Source of the DNA: Pontibacillus sp. HMF3514
GTDB lineage: Bacteria > Bacillota > Bacilli > Bacillales > BH030062
Assembly (NCBI RefSeq): GCF_009858175.1
Contig: NZ_CP047393.1
Location: forward strand, 2,914,001-2,978,000
Direction: 5' to 3'
DNA: 64,000 nucleotides
The translations under genes and the position numbers were made by a program. This document shows positions 15,328 to 24,531 of the stretch, piece after piece. Within the stretch, counting starts at the first letter, position 1. Every line of letters begins with the position of its first letter. The notes below the pieces were generated by a model, which was not told where the DNA came from, made no database searches, and worked only from the letters and a program-made list of their open reading frames with translations.

Positions 15328-16131
15328 ATGGCAAAAGGTAGCAACTTATATTTTTTCTACAAGAAGGACGAGGAACTAGAACAAAAACTGAAACCCCTTT
15401 TTAATCTCGCGAAGGAAAACGGTTTCAATATCGTGGAAGATCACCAAGAAGCTAATATCATTGTGAGTGTAGGTGGGGACGGAATGTTCCTACAAGCCGT
15501 ACGAAAAACAGGCTTTCGACAAGATTGCTTATACACAGGTATCACACGTTCTGGTGAAGAAGCAGGCTTATACTGTGATTTTAACTTAGATCGATTTGAT
15601 GAAATGGTGCACTCCATGATGTATGAAGAGTTAGAGGTTAGACGTTTCCCAATTATTGAGGCTGATGTAAACGGGGATTCTTCATTTTATTGCTTAAATG
15701 AAATGAGCATGCGTTCTACGATTATTAAAACAATCGTGCTTGATGTGTACATTGATGATATTCACTTTGAAACATTCCAGGGAGACGGCTTAATTGTTGC
15801 GACTCCTACTGGTTCAACAGGGTACAATAAGTCCACTAAAGGAGCCGTGGTCGATCCAAAGCTTCCTTGTTTTCAAGTTTCTGAGTTAGCGTCTCTTAAT
15901 AATAATCGTTATCGCACACTTGGTTCTTCCTTTATTTTGAGTGGAGATAGAAAGTTATCGTTAAAACTCCTACAAGATGGGAATGACTATCCAATCATCG
16001 GAATGGACAATGAAGCCTTACCGATTCGAAACATCCACAACCTTGATATCAGGTTAAGTGATAAAGTTATTAAGACGATTAAGTTGAAGGATAATTCTTA
16101 TTGGGAACGCGTGAAGCGTACGTTCTTATAA
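15328..16131 (+). CDS. nadK2: NAD kinase
   Basis: 267 residues. The NAD-kinase signature GGDG appears in IIVSVGGDGMFLQAVRKTG, and the second motif is ATPTGSTGYNKSTKG. The enzyme phosphorylates NAD+ to NADP+. Position between ytfI and ytcJ corresponds to B. subtilis ytdI (ppnKB/nadK2), the second NAD kinase of that species. GAAGGGAG precedes the ATG. In B. subtilis yteJ and sppA lie between ytfI and this gene; both are missing here. Confidence 0.94.
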   Translation: MAKGSNLYFFYKKDEELEQKLKPLFNLAKENGFNIVEDHQEANIIVSVGGDGMFLQAVRKTGFRQDCLYTGITRSGEEAGLYCDFNLDRFDEMVHSMMYEELEVRRFPIIEADVNGDSSFYCLNEMSMRSTIIKTIVLDVYIDDIHFETFQGDGLIVATPTGSTGYNKSTKGAVVDPKLPCFQVSELASLNNNRYRTLGSSFILSGDRKLSLKLLQDGNDYPIIGMDNEALPIRNIHNLDIRLSDKVIKTIKLKDNSYWERVKRTFL

Positions 16132-16137
16132 TTAAGT

Positions 16138-16180
16138 AAAAAGCTTTTGCTCTGGGATATCCCTTAGCAAAAGCTTTTTT
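16138..16180. terminator. Bidirectional terminator between nadK2 and ytcJ
   Basis: AAAAAGCTTTTGCT pairs with AGCAAAAGCTTTTT around a 14-base loop; A-run on the left, T-run on the right. Serves converging nadK2 and ytcJ. Confidence 0.9.
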
Positions 16181-16182
16181 TA

Positions 16183-17775
16183 TTAGGAATTATAAACAAT
16201 ATCTCCACTAACAACCGTCTGAACCACTCTAGCAGAAGTAATTTCTTCAGGTGAAATAGCAAATAAATCTTTGTCTAAAACTGTGAAGTCAGCTAAGTAA
16301 CCTGCTTCAACTTTCCCACGTTTATCTTCCTCGCCAATAGCATAAGCACTACCCGTTGTATATAATGATACCGCTTCGAACATGGAAAGTTGCTGATCTT
16401 CTCCATACACTTTTCCATCTGAATCTGCCTTTCGTAACACGGCTGCTCGCATGCCAAGAAGAGGATTGATTTCTTCTATCGGAGCATCAGAGCCTCCCGC
16501 ACATGGAATGCCCTTATCCAATAACGTTTTCCAAGCATAGGCGTACGGTAAACGTTCTTCACCGATTCGTTCAATTACCCAAGGGAAATCAGATGATACA
16601 AAAGTAGGCTGAATATCAATAATTGCGTTCACCTTTTGTAGTTCTTCAATTAAATCTTCTCGTAAAAATTGAGCATGAATAATACGATCACGTAAGTCAG
16701 GACTAGTTGGAGGATATTCCTGTATAGCTTCCAAGACAGCTTCAACTGCTTTATCTCCAATTGTATGAACAGCTATAGGGAGATGATCATTACGTGCTCG
16801 TTTTACTAGTTGCTTTAAGTTTTTATCTTCATGAATCGGCATCCCTTGATTACCCTTATCATCTGTATAATCCTTAGATAACCACGCCGTACGCCCTCCA
16901 ATAGCTCCGTCCGCAAATATTTTCATGGCTCCAAATTCCACAAAATCAGTGCCTGTTTTATAACTGTGACCTAAATCAATCATTTCATCTACTACACCAT
17001 GATGGACTAACAAGTGTGCTCGAAACTTTAACTGGTCCCCATTAATCGTATTTAAGTAGGCCTGGTGTGTTTTAAAGAATCCACCGTAGTAATTCATGTC
17101 TTCTGTATGTCCACCAACAATACCGTTTTGCCATAAATCTTGAACAGATAAACGGATTGCTCTCTCAAGATACCCTTGTTTAAACTCAGGCATTGCTCCT
17201 TTAATGAGTTCTTGTGCTGTATCAAGAAAGTAGCCCGTCATTTGATCATGATCATCACGTACGATCTTTCCCCCCTGTGGATCCTCACTATGCTCCGTTA
17301 TTCCTGCAAGTTCAATGGCTTGAGAATTGGCAAGTAAGGCATGGCGACATACACGAGTTAACATGATAGGATGTTTTGTAGATATAGCATCTAGCTCATG
17401 TTTATGTGGAACCTCAGGATCCTCCCATAAATTTTCGTTCCATCCTTCTCCAATTAACCATTCACCTTCCGGAAGGTTAGAAGCATAGTTTTTTAGTGCT
17501 TGTTTCATTTCATTAACAGAAGTCATTTGTGATAAGTCTAATCTCATCAACTTTTCACCATGACCAATTATATGTAAATGGCTGTCTACAAAACCCGGAT
17601 AAAGAACATTTCCTTTGAGATCATGCTCAGTCGCAATTGTAGAAGAGTATGCATCTCGAATTTCTTCTTCTTTTCCCGCTGCTAAAATAATTCCATCTTG
17701 TGTAAGGACAGCTTCTACTCGCTCATTCGGCTTCTCCATGGTGTAGATCGTTCCACCAAACCAAAGTTCTCCCAT
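16183..17775 (-). CDS. ytcJ: YtcJ-like amidohydrolase (amidohydrolase 3 family)
   Basis: 530 residues. AAGGAG is seven bases before the chosen ATG (MGELWF); the ATG six bases earlier is too close. Metal-binding and catalytic motifs of the amidohydrolase superfamily are present: DSHLHIIGHG (HxH), VHTIGDKAVEAV, IIHAQFL and GSDAPIEEINPLLG with the catalytic Asp. A metal-dependent hydrolase of unknown substrate; relatives act on cyclic amides or N-acyl compounds. Composite element 2 lies directly upstream. No co-transcribed partner. Confidence 0.9.
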   Translation of the reverse strand: MGELWFGGTIYTMEKPNERVEAVLTQDGIILAAGKEEEIRDAYSSTIATEHDLKGNVLYPGFVDSHLHIIGHGEKLMRLDLSQMTSVNEMKQALKNYASNLPEGEWLIGEGWNENLWEDPEVPHKHELDAISTKHPIMLTRVCRHALLANSQAIELAGITEHSEDPQGGKIVRDDHDQMTGYFLDTAQELIKGAMPEFKQGYLERAIRLSVQDLWQNGIVGGHTEDMNYYGGFFKTHQAYLNTINGDQLKFRAHLLVHHGVVDEMIDLGHSYKTGTDFVEFGAMKIFADGAIGGRTAWLSKDYTDDKGNQGMPIHEDKNLKQLVKRARNDHLPIAVHTIGDKAVEAVLEAIQEYPPTSPDLRDRIIHAQFLREDLIEELQKVNAIIDIQPTFVSSDFPWVIERIGEERLPYAYAWKTLLDKGIPCAGGSDAPIEEINPLLGMRAAVLRKADSDGKVYGEDQQLSMFEAVSLYTTGSAYAIGEEDKRGKVEAGYLADFTVLDKDLFAISPEEITSARVVQTVVSGDIVYNS

Positions 17776-17933
17776 ATTCATTCTCCTTTATATCAGTAAC
17801 GGTTTTTCACTTTAGCGAATTGAATACTCACATCATAACAAAATGGTTATGAATCGACTAGTTTTTGTATTTATTATATGTTTTTACTACAAAAGTGTTT
17901 TCAGAGAATCTTGTTTCACTCACTCTTCCATAA

Positions 17934-18657
17934 AAGCCCCCTTATGTGGAAGACTTGATTTCGAGATATTGTGCGGTGAAGGTCCGTTGCTTTTATGAGG
18001 GGGAGGGGTTCAGTGAAACGGCAATACTCCTGCTGCCCCACACGACGTGGGGTAGGTCGACGTTGCCACACGATGTGGCGGTCTTAGTCGATCTTCATTA
18101 TTTACTTTCAGCCTCCTCATACGCTACGCTCCTTGCGGGGTCTCATCTGCCCTTTCTACCGCGGGAGTTTGCCGTTTCCCTCACCCCTTTGCGTTTATGG
18201 AGATTAACGGACCCTAGTTACTTGAGATCTAAACGTTACGGACATCGGTTCCGTTATTTTGAACTTTTAAGGCATTTCGAGAGTCGTTACGGACATATGG
18301 TACCTTATTTATGACAAATTGGGCTTATTCAAGGTGATTTGATGCAAATAACGGAATAAATGTCCGTAAGAAAGTCATTTTAAGGTCAAATAACGGAACA
18401 ATTGTCCGCAAGCATTTCCTCACATTATCGCTGCGGTTCCGTTAATCTCCATTCGGCTAAGGTGGGCTTGGGAACGGGTTGACTCCTCCGGAAAAACGGG
18501 CGAGCGAGACCCCGCAAGAAGCGTAGCGTATGAGGAGGCTCGATCGTTCGTCCGGGGAAAGCAACCCGTTCCCAAGCCCACCGCTCTCCACAATAGCAAC
18601 GGAACCGCCTCTCTCACTAAAACAGTTATTCCAGATAACTGCCATATAATTGAACAA
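17934..18657 (-). repeat. Composite palindromic element, copy 2 (L-A-B-R, subfamily I, inverted relative to copy 1)
   Basis: Reads R-B-centre-A-L on the plus strand. Unit B 17981-18213, unit A 18433-18609. The centre (18214-18432) carries the ACGGACAT motifs and is close to the centre of copy 1. Unit B is enlarged by a ~78-bp insert (18034-18111) starting CCCCACACGACGTGGGG that resembles the interior of the small repeat at 2778-2845. Fills the gap between ytcJ and the SASP terminator; no gene in it. Confidence 0.9.
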
Positions 18658-18673
18658 ATTCATTCTTAAAGTT

Positions 18674-18703
18674 AAAAAAGGGTAGTGAGTTCACTCACTA
18701 CCC
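18674..18703 (-). terminator. Terminator of the SASP gene
   Basis: Stem GGGTAGTGAGT / ACTCACTACCC (18680-18690 with 18693-18703), T-run on the minus strand (A-run 18674-18679). Confidence 0.9.
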
Positions 18704-18720
18704 TCTTACCATATTATTCA

Positions 18721-18921
18721 TTATTGTTGTTGACCGTTATACTGCTGTTCAGCAGCTTGAACTAAACGCTTGGTGATTTCACCGCCAACAGAACCGTTTT
18801 GGCGAGACGTTGAATCTGGACCAAGTTGAACACCAAATTCTTGTGCAATTTCAGTTTTCATTTGATCTAAAGCTTGTTGTACACCAGGTACTACAAGTTG
18901 GTTAGAGTTGTTGTTTGCCAT
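18721..18921 (-). CDS. Alpha/beta-type small acid-soluble spore protein
   Basis: 66 residues. Contains [20 protein letters not shown] and GEITKRLVQ, the two conserved alpha/beta-SASP blocks. TEIAQEFG is the germination-protease (GPR) cleavage site, cut after Glu. The protein coats spore DNA and is degraded at germination. AAGGAGGTGA precedes the ATG. A sigma-G-like promoter lies upstream. Corresponds in position to B. subtilis sspA next to thiI, and is direct evidence that the organism forms endospores. Confidence 0.97.
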   Translation of the reverse strand: MANNNSNQLVVPGVQQALDQMKTEIAQEFGVQLGPDSTSRQNGSVGGEITKRLVQAAEQQYNGQQQ

Positions 18922-18944
18922 GATGAACTCACCTCCTTGTTACC

Positions 18945-18974
18945 TAGCATGTGTAACAAAGCGAGATCAATCCA
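18945..18974 (-). promoter_or_regulatory. Candidate sigma-G promoter of the SASP gene
   Basis: On the minus strand TGGATT, 17 bases, CATGCTA; the -10 fits the sigma-G pattern CATnnTA. The predicted start falls very close to the ribosome site (18931-18938), which is tight and lowers confidence. Confidence 0.38.
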
Positions 18975-19007
18975 TTCAGTTATTGGTAGTTCATGAAATC
19001 TCAGTCA

Positions 19008-20210
19008 TTATAAAAGATCTGAGAACTCATCTTCTTGTTCTGCTTCTTCCTTGAACTCAATGACTTCAATGGATTCAAGCGTTTCTTCTAATTCCTTAGA
19101 GAAGTCAACTTTTGCCTCTAATTCATTGATTTTCTCACGGGTTGGACGTGTTTTTGGCTGACTTGGCACAAATACTGTACAACAATCTTCATATGGACGA
19201 ATGGAAATATCATACGTATCAATTCGTTTCGAAATATCAATAATCTCAAGCTTGTCCATGGATACCAGTGGACGAATGATCGGATAATTGGTTACTTCGT
19301 TAATCGTATTCATACTCTCCATGGTTTGACTGGCTACTTGACCAAGACTCTCTCCAGTTGTAAAGGAAAGGATTCCTTCTTTTTCAGCAACACACTCACT
19401 GATTTTCATCATCAAACGACGCATAACAGTCATTCCGTATCCTTCAGGAATTTCACGATAAATCGTTTGTTGTAGCTTTGTAAATGGAACGACATGAACA
19501 CGGAGTTTATGCCCAAAACGTGTGAGTTGCTTTGCAAGGTCCATCACTTTTTGTTTAGAGCGTTCACTTGTATAAGGCGGGGAATGGAAGTGGATAGCTT
19601 CCATTTCAACACCGCGCTTCATTGACAAGTATCCAGCTACCGGACTGTCGATTCCTCCAGAAAGCAATAATAAGCTCTTACCAGAAGTACCTACTGGCAA
19701 TCCACCAGCTCCCGGAATCTTTTTCGAAGTTATATAAGTTCCATCTTTACGAATTTCAACTTGAAGCTCTATATCAGGATTATGAACATCTACCGAATAC
19801 CCTTCTGTATTGGATAAAAGGTGCCCACCTAGAACACGGTTCATATCTTGAGAACCAATCGGAAAATCCTTATCTACGCGTCTTACTGAAACTTTAAATG
19901 TTTTCACATCTTCTGGCTCTGTTAACGCAAACATAACCGCTTTTTTAATTTGCTCTTCTTCACTATCAGATTTAATTGCTAAACTAAAGGATTGTATCCC
20001 AAATACATCTTTAAGTTGTTCCATAATTGGCTCAGGATCTTCCCCATTTAGCAAAATGTACATACGACTTCGATTACGTTTAATTTGGATATTGGAAAAA
20101 TTAGCTAACTTTATTTTAACGTTCTCATATAAACGAGCTACGAATTGCTTCAGGTTTTTCCCTTTTAACGACATTTCACCGTATCGGATTAATATATGAT
20201 CATAGTTCAT
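19008..20210 (-). CDS. thiI: tRNA 4-thiouridine synthase ThiI
   Basis: 400 residues. N-terminal ferredoxin-like and THUMP domains (about 1-165) bind tRNA, followed by a PP-loop ATPase with LLLSGGIDSPVAGYLSMKRG. The C-terminal rhodanese domain of the E. coli enzyme is absent, as in other Bacillaceae. It adenylates and thiolates U8 of tRNA (s4U). It starts five bases after the stop of the cysteine desulfurase gene, and the two are a known functional pair in B. subtilis (NifZ supplies sulfur directly to ThiI). Confidence 0.97.
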   Translation of the reverse strand: MNYDHILIRYGEMSLKGKNLKQFVARLYENVKIKLANFSNIQIKRNRSRMYILLNGEDPEPIMEQLKDVFGIQSFSLAIKSDSEEEQIKKAVMFALTEPEDVKTFKVSVRRVDKDFPIGSQDMNRVLGGHLLSNTEGYSVDVHNPDIELQVEIRKDGTYITSKKIPGAGGLPVGTSGKSLLLLSGGIDSPVAGYLSMKRGVEMEAIHFHSPPYTSERSKQKVMDLAKQLTRFGHKLRVHVVPFTKLQQTIYREIPEGYGMTVMRRLMMKISECVAEKEGILSFTTGESLGQVASQTMESMNTINEVTNYPIIRPLVSMDKLEIIDISKRIDTYDISIRPYEDCCTVFVPSQPKTRPTREKINELEAKVDFSKELEETLESIEVIEFKEEAEQEDEFSDLL

Positions 20211-20215
20211 GTTAT

Positions 20216-21355
20216 CTACCCCATTACTTCACTTAATTGATTCATGACGTCTTTAAACGCCTCACAAAACGTTTCCACTTCTTCTTTCGTACTATCATAA
20301 GATAAACTAACTCTTAATGCAGATGAGGATCGTTTAAACTGATGTCCACATGCAGCTAATACAGCACTTTCATCCGCATTTTTAGAAGAACAAGCGGACT
20401 TGGTGGATATATAAATACCTTTTTCTCCAAGAGCATGAATCACAACTTCAGGTTTATAGCCTGGCACTGAAAAATTTAAGATGTGAGGAGCGCTATCCTC
20501 TGGAGAATTTATCATCACCTGAGGAACATCCTTAAGACAATCTCTTAACTGTTTATTTAAGTTTTGAAGATGTCTGTACTGACTTTGTTGTTTATCTAAA
20601 ATCATTCGTAAGGCCTTAACCATAGCTACAATACCAGCTAGATTTTCTGTGCCTGCTCTGTACGAAGCCTCCTGGCTACCTCCATGAAGCAACGGAAACA
20701 AGGACGTATTCCTCTTCACATATAACATCCCTGCTCCTTTTAATCCATGTATTTTATGACTAGACATCGTACATAAATCAATGTGGGAGCTATGGAAATT
20801 AAGCGAAAGTTTACCCAGCCCTTGCACGTGATCCACATGGAAGAACATTTTAGGATGCTGACTTGCAATATGACCTATTTCTTCAATAGGTTGGACAGTC
20901 CCAAGCTCATTATTAACATGCATCACACTTAACAATATGGTATCGTTACGGATTGCATTCTTAACATCATCTCCACTTAATCTTCCTTCTTCGTCAACAG
21001 GAAGGTATGTGACTTCAAAACCTAAACTTTCTAATGAACGACATGCTTCCAACACAGATGGATGCTCTATAGTCGTTGTAATAATGTGTTTACCTCGATT
21101 CTGGTGTTGAAGAGCAATTCCTTTAATCGCTAAGTTATTTCCTTCAGTTCCACCAGATGTAAATATGATCTCTTCTTGATTCACATTTAGAAGCTGAGCT
21201 GCCTGCTTCTTGGACTGAAGCAAAAGCTTTTCAGTTTCACTTCCAAAACTATGAATAGAAGATGGATTTGCATAATAACGTTCGGAAACCTGTTGAAAAC
21301 TTTTTAACGCTTCGGGAAAAGGCTTCGTCGTTGCACTATTATCAAAATAAATCAT
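20216..21355 (-). CDS. nifZ: Cysteine desulfurase dedicated to ThiI (NifZ/IscS-like)
   Basis: 379 residues, PLP-dependent aminotransferase class V fold. Starts MIYFDNSATTKP; the PLP Lys is in SSHKIHGLKGAG and the persulfide-forming Cys in STKSACSSK. It removes sulfur from cysteine and passes it as persulfide to partners. Adjacent to thiI (five-base gap), so the product should be the s4U-specific desulfurase, as B. subtilis NifZ (YtbJ). Upstream is composite element 3. Confidence 0.95.
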   Translation of the reverse strand: MIYFDNSATTKPFPEALKSFQQVSERYYANPSSIHSFGSETEKLLLQSKKQAAQLLNVNQEEIIFTSGGTEGNNLAIKGIALQHQNRGKHIITTTIEHPSVLEACRSLESLGFEVTYLPVDEEGRLSGDDVKNAIRNDTILLSVMHVNNELGTVQPIEEIGHIASQHPKMFFHVDHVQGLGKLSLNFHSSHIDLCTMSSHKIHGLKGAGMLYVKRNTSLFPLLHGGSQEASYRAGTENLAGIVAMVKALRMILDKQQSQYRHLQNLNKQLRDCLKDVPQVMINSPEDSAPHILNFSVPGYKPEVVIHALGEKGIYISTKSACSSKNADESAVLAACGHQFKRSSSALRVSLSYDSTKEEVETFCEAFKDVMNQLSEVMG

Positions 21356-21592
21356 ATCGCCCGAACCCCTTTATTATCATTTGCATTCCAATATCGTATC
21401 ACAACTTGATTACTTTTTAAATATATCTCAGTAGAGATGAGCTCTCTTTTAATATGTATCCAAACTAGAAACGAATCCATATATTATCTTTTATTATATC
21501 AAACCATTTTCATAAATAATCAAAACGTATAGATTAGGGGAGAAAAGAAAAGATTCATTAATCAATTTTATTTCTTTAAATTCGATAAGAAG

Positions 21593-22176
21593 TTATTCCG
21601 TTAAATGGCAGTAATCTGGAATAAGCTTCTGAGTGAGATGGTGTGTTCGTTGCGTTTGTGAGGCGTGGGGGTCATTGAAACGGCAATACTCCTGCGGAAG
21701 ACCGTCCAAGCCTCCTCATCCGCTACGCTCCTTGCGGGGTCTTGGCCGCCCTTTCTACCGCGGGAGTTTGCCGTTTCCTTCCCCCATTGGTATGTAGGTT
21801 AACGACCCCAGCTCTAATTAGTTGATCTTCCATAGCGCATCAGAAGTATTATATGGAGATCAGAAATGCTATAAACAAGCTTTATCTCAGGATCCAAATC
21901 CTCTTCAATCTAATTAAGGTGCAACTAACAAATCAAAACAGAAATACTTATTAGGCTGCGGTTCCGTTAACCTCAATACGGCTAAGGTGGGCTGGGAAAC
22001 GGGCTGACTCCTCCGGAAAAACGGGCGAGCGAGACCCCGCAGGGAACGTAGTGACTGAGGAGGCTCGATCGTTCGTCCGGGGAAAGCAGCCCATTTCCCA
22101 GCCCGCCGCACTCCATTAAAGCAACGGAACCATACTCACCTTATATCGAAATCAAGTCTTCCAGATAAGGGGGCTT
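21593..22176 (+). repeat. Composite palindromic element, copy 3 (L-B-A-R, subfamily II)
   Basis: Left end TTATTCC...ATGGCAG, then unit B (GAAACGGCAA / TTGCCGTTTC stem), a centre beginning near GTTGATCTTCCATAG, unit A (CTGGGAAACGGGCTG / CAGCCCATTTCCCAG stem) and right end AGATAAGGGGGCT. Nearly identical over its whole length to copy 7 at 63313-63895. Together with the nifZ upstream region it fills 21356-22207; no gene seen. Confidence 0.9.
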
Positions 22177-22207
22177 TAATGGAAGAAGAAAGAGTCCCCA
22201 AAACAAA

Positions 22208-22247
22208 ACACCCCTCTCTTATTCCTTCTTGGAATCGAGAGGGGTGT
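22208..22247 (-). terminator. Terminator overlapping the 3' end of the ezrA-downstream gene
   Basis: Stem ACACCCCTCTC / GAGAGGGGTGT (22208-22218 with 22237-22247), the right arm being the last sense codons of the 115-residue gene, with TTTTGTTTTG following on the minus strand. Confidence 0.75.
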
Positions 22248-22566
22248 TCTTTTCTTGTTCTATAGAAGCTAATAAATCATCAACAGAGAATTTATCTTTT
22301 CCCATTTTATTTACCCATTCACGAGTTATCCCACCACTAGCAGTAATGTTACTGTTTTGAGGACGAACTTGAGGCGAACGGATTTCAGCTAAATGCTGAA
22401 CGAACATGCCATAATCCTGAGGAGCTTTTGATTCTACAGTAACCTCCGCACGGCTTACATGTGATGTAGCTTTCATTTGATCACCAGGGAAAAAGAACAA
22501 CAATATAACGGATGACCAAACAAGTCCTGATATAACAGTTAAACTTATTAACAATCTTTTTTGCAT
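22219..22566 (-). CDS. Membrane-anchored hypothetical protein downstream of ezrA
   Basis: 115 residues: one N-terminal membrane helix (LLISLTVISGLVWSSVILLF) then a hydrophilic, presumably extracytoplasmic region with TASGGITREWVNKMGKDKFSVDDLL. No recognised domain. It starts eight bases after the ezrA stop, so it should be co-transcribed with ezrA and could be linked to division or the envelope. In B. subtilis a branched-chain amino-acid transporter gene (braB), not this protein, lies in this interval. The codons at its 3' end double as the terminator stem. Confidence 0.65.
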   Translation of the reverse strand: MQKRLLISLTVISGLVWSSVILLFFFPGDQMKATSHVSRAEVTVESKAPQDYGMFVQHLAEIRSPQVRPQNSNITASGGITREWVNKMGKDKFSVDDLLASIEQEKNTPLDSKKE

Positions 22567-22574
22567 AACATCAC

Positions 22575-24269
22575 CTATCCAACGGGGGTTTTCATGTTGC
22601 TTTCAATGCGCTGTAATGCTCCTGGTTCCACATTCTCTAACGCTGCAGATGCTTGTTCTAGTGCCACATCATATTCATACGAACGAAATGCACCTTCTGA
22701 GTCAGCTAGTTTAGCAGCTAAGAATGGGTCTTTACTACGATATCTATTGGCATATTGAATAACTTGCTCTGCCATATGAGCCTGGTCTAATAGAAGTTCT
22801 GTTTGCTCTTTTGCTTTACTTGCCTCTTTTTTAGCGTAATCAAGTGATTCATGTACTTTAGCCATATCTAATGGCTGACAATCTAATTGTTCTTCAACCT
22901 TAGCTAAAGCTTCAGTTGCAGCTTGTAATACATCTCGAATATACACAGGAACTCCAGGTAAATTACTTTTTTGTAGCTTCCGGTGAACAGTTAAAAGCTC
23001 TTTTTTCAATTCGTCTATGTGATCTGAGGCTTCTCGTTCTCCTTTTCGCAAGTTGAAAAGACGTTCTTTAAATTGTTCATGTTGGTCGACTAATTCTGCT
23101 AACTGTGTTTCCCAGTTTTCTAAATCAGAACGAATAGAAGAATGAGCTGTTTCTTCCTTATCTATATTCGTCTTCAACTCATCAAAGTGTTTAGTTAGGA
23201 GACTTAACCATTTCTCTAAACTCATATGCATTTCAAGGTCTTTATCTTCTAGTTGATATGTATCTTGTAGTCGCTCAAGTTCATTTTTTGTTTCTTTCAT
23301 GTCTTCTTTAGTCGTTTGTAATTGTTTGTATAATTGTGGTTGATGATGATCAATATAGTTCTTTGCAATAGCTTCCTTTTCCAACTCGCTATAAATCTCT
23401 TGAATTCGTTCTTCAATCTCTGGAACACGTAATTTTGCATCATCCATTTCAGCTTTCTCAAGAGATGTTACAAAACCTAAAAGCTCCTCTTGGTAATTTT
23501 GAATCTCTTTATCAAACCCAAAAAGTTCAATATGGTAACCGTCTTCTTTCATCTTTCGTATTCCAGATTGAAGGTCATCCAACTCTGACGGCAGCTCTTG
23601 GTGACATGCTTTATATAGTACCGGGAACTCTTCTAGTTTTTCCTCAAGTTGTTCCATTTTTTCTTTGGTTTCTTGAACAACAGATTGAGCTTCGAAATAA
23701 TCTCCTTGATCGACAAGTTGATAATATTTAAGCATTCGTTCTTCAAGTTCATCAATTTGCATTTCAAACCGAACTTCTGCCTTACCGTATCGATGTCGCT
23801 GTTGTAAAAGCTTTTTCCTAAACTCTTTAACGTAAGGTTGTAGAGCTTCAATATCTTTTCTGCTATTTTCTTCAGAGTGTAATAGGGTATCTACTTCATC
23901 AAACATACCATTAATAGAACTTTCAATAGATTGAAGGCTCTCTTCAACCTCATTGATAACTTTTTTGGCAGATCGGAATCGATATTTATCAGCATATTCC
24001 TCAGCATCAAACAGGCCTTCCTCAAGGTCTGGTAGCTGTTTGGCTAAGATATCATCCCATTCTTCACGCCAAGATTCAAATTTTTCTTGTGTTTCACCTG
24101 ATAAATTAAGGTTCTTAATTTTAGCCAGTTCTTCTGTAACCGGCCGATTGGTAATCTGCATTTTCCAGCTTTCTAGTCGGTCGACAGCATCATATACTTT
24201 TTTCCTTAACAACAAACCATAAATAATAAATACAATCAAAGTGAGTATGACAGCGATGACGTACCCCAT
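22575..24269 (-). CDS. ezrA: Septation ring formation regulator EzrA
   Basis: 564 residues, matching the family length (562 in B. subtilis). Start at MGYVIAVILTLIVFIIYG, with AGGAGG upstream; a longer frame to 24344 has no ribosome site. One N-terminal membrane helix, then extended spectrin-like coiled coils throughout (cytoplasmic). EzrA binds FtsZ, prevents extra Z-rings at poles and coordinates division and wall synthesis. A TATAAT hexamer on the minus strand (24348-24353) is a plausible -10. Followed by a co-transcribed membrane protein. Confidence 0.95.
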   Translation of the reverse strand: MGYVIAVILTLIVFIIYGLLLRKKVYDAVDRLESWKMQITNRPVTEELAKIKNLNLSGETQEKFESWREEWDDILAKQLPDLEEGLFDAEEYADKYRFRSAKKVINEVEESLQSIESSINGMFDEVDTLLHSEENSRKDIEALQPYVKEFRKKLLQQRHRYGKAEVRFEMQIDELEERMLKYYQLVDQGDYFEAQSVVQETKEKMEQLEEKLEEFPVLYKACHQELPSELDDLQSGIRKMKEDGYHIELFGFDKEIQNYQEELLGFVTSLEKAEMDDAKLRVPEIEERIQEIYSELEKEAIAKNYIDHHQPQLYKQLQTTKEDMKETKNELERLQDTYQLEDKDLEMHMSLEKWLSLLTKHFDELKTNIDKEETAHSSIRSDLENWETQLAELVDQHEQFKERLFNLRKGEREASDHIDELKKELLTVHRKLQKSNLPGVPVYIRDVLQAATEALAKVEEQLDCQPLDMAKVHESLDYAKKEASKAKEQTELLLDQAHMAEQVIQYANRYRSKDPFLAAKLADSEGAFRSYEYDVALEQASAALENVEPGALQRIESNMKTPVG

Positions 24270-24531
24270 AAAAAGCCTCCTAACAGCAAAGTCTTTCAAA
24301 TTAAATTTTATGTTCAACAAGGATGCAAAAGTAACCGAAATCATCCTATTATAGTGATTGGACTACTTTTGACATAACCTTATTGAACAACCGTAATCCT
24401 CTAAATTGTCAAATCGAGTCTAGTTATGTAGAGATATTGCCTTTATGATACCATGTATACAGCCTATTTGGCTAAAATTTTTCAAATTTATTAAGTAAAT
24501 GTAATTTTTTCCTATAAGGAGCGAATATAAG

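Noticed and set aside
17946-18314. 122-residue open frame through unit B and centre of composite copy 2
   Set aside because: It crosses the nested hairpin insert, has no ribosome site and no equivalent in the other composite copies.
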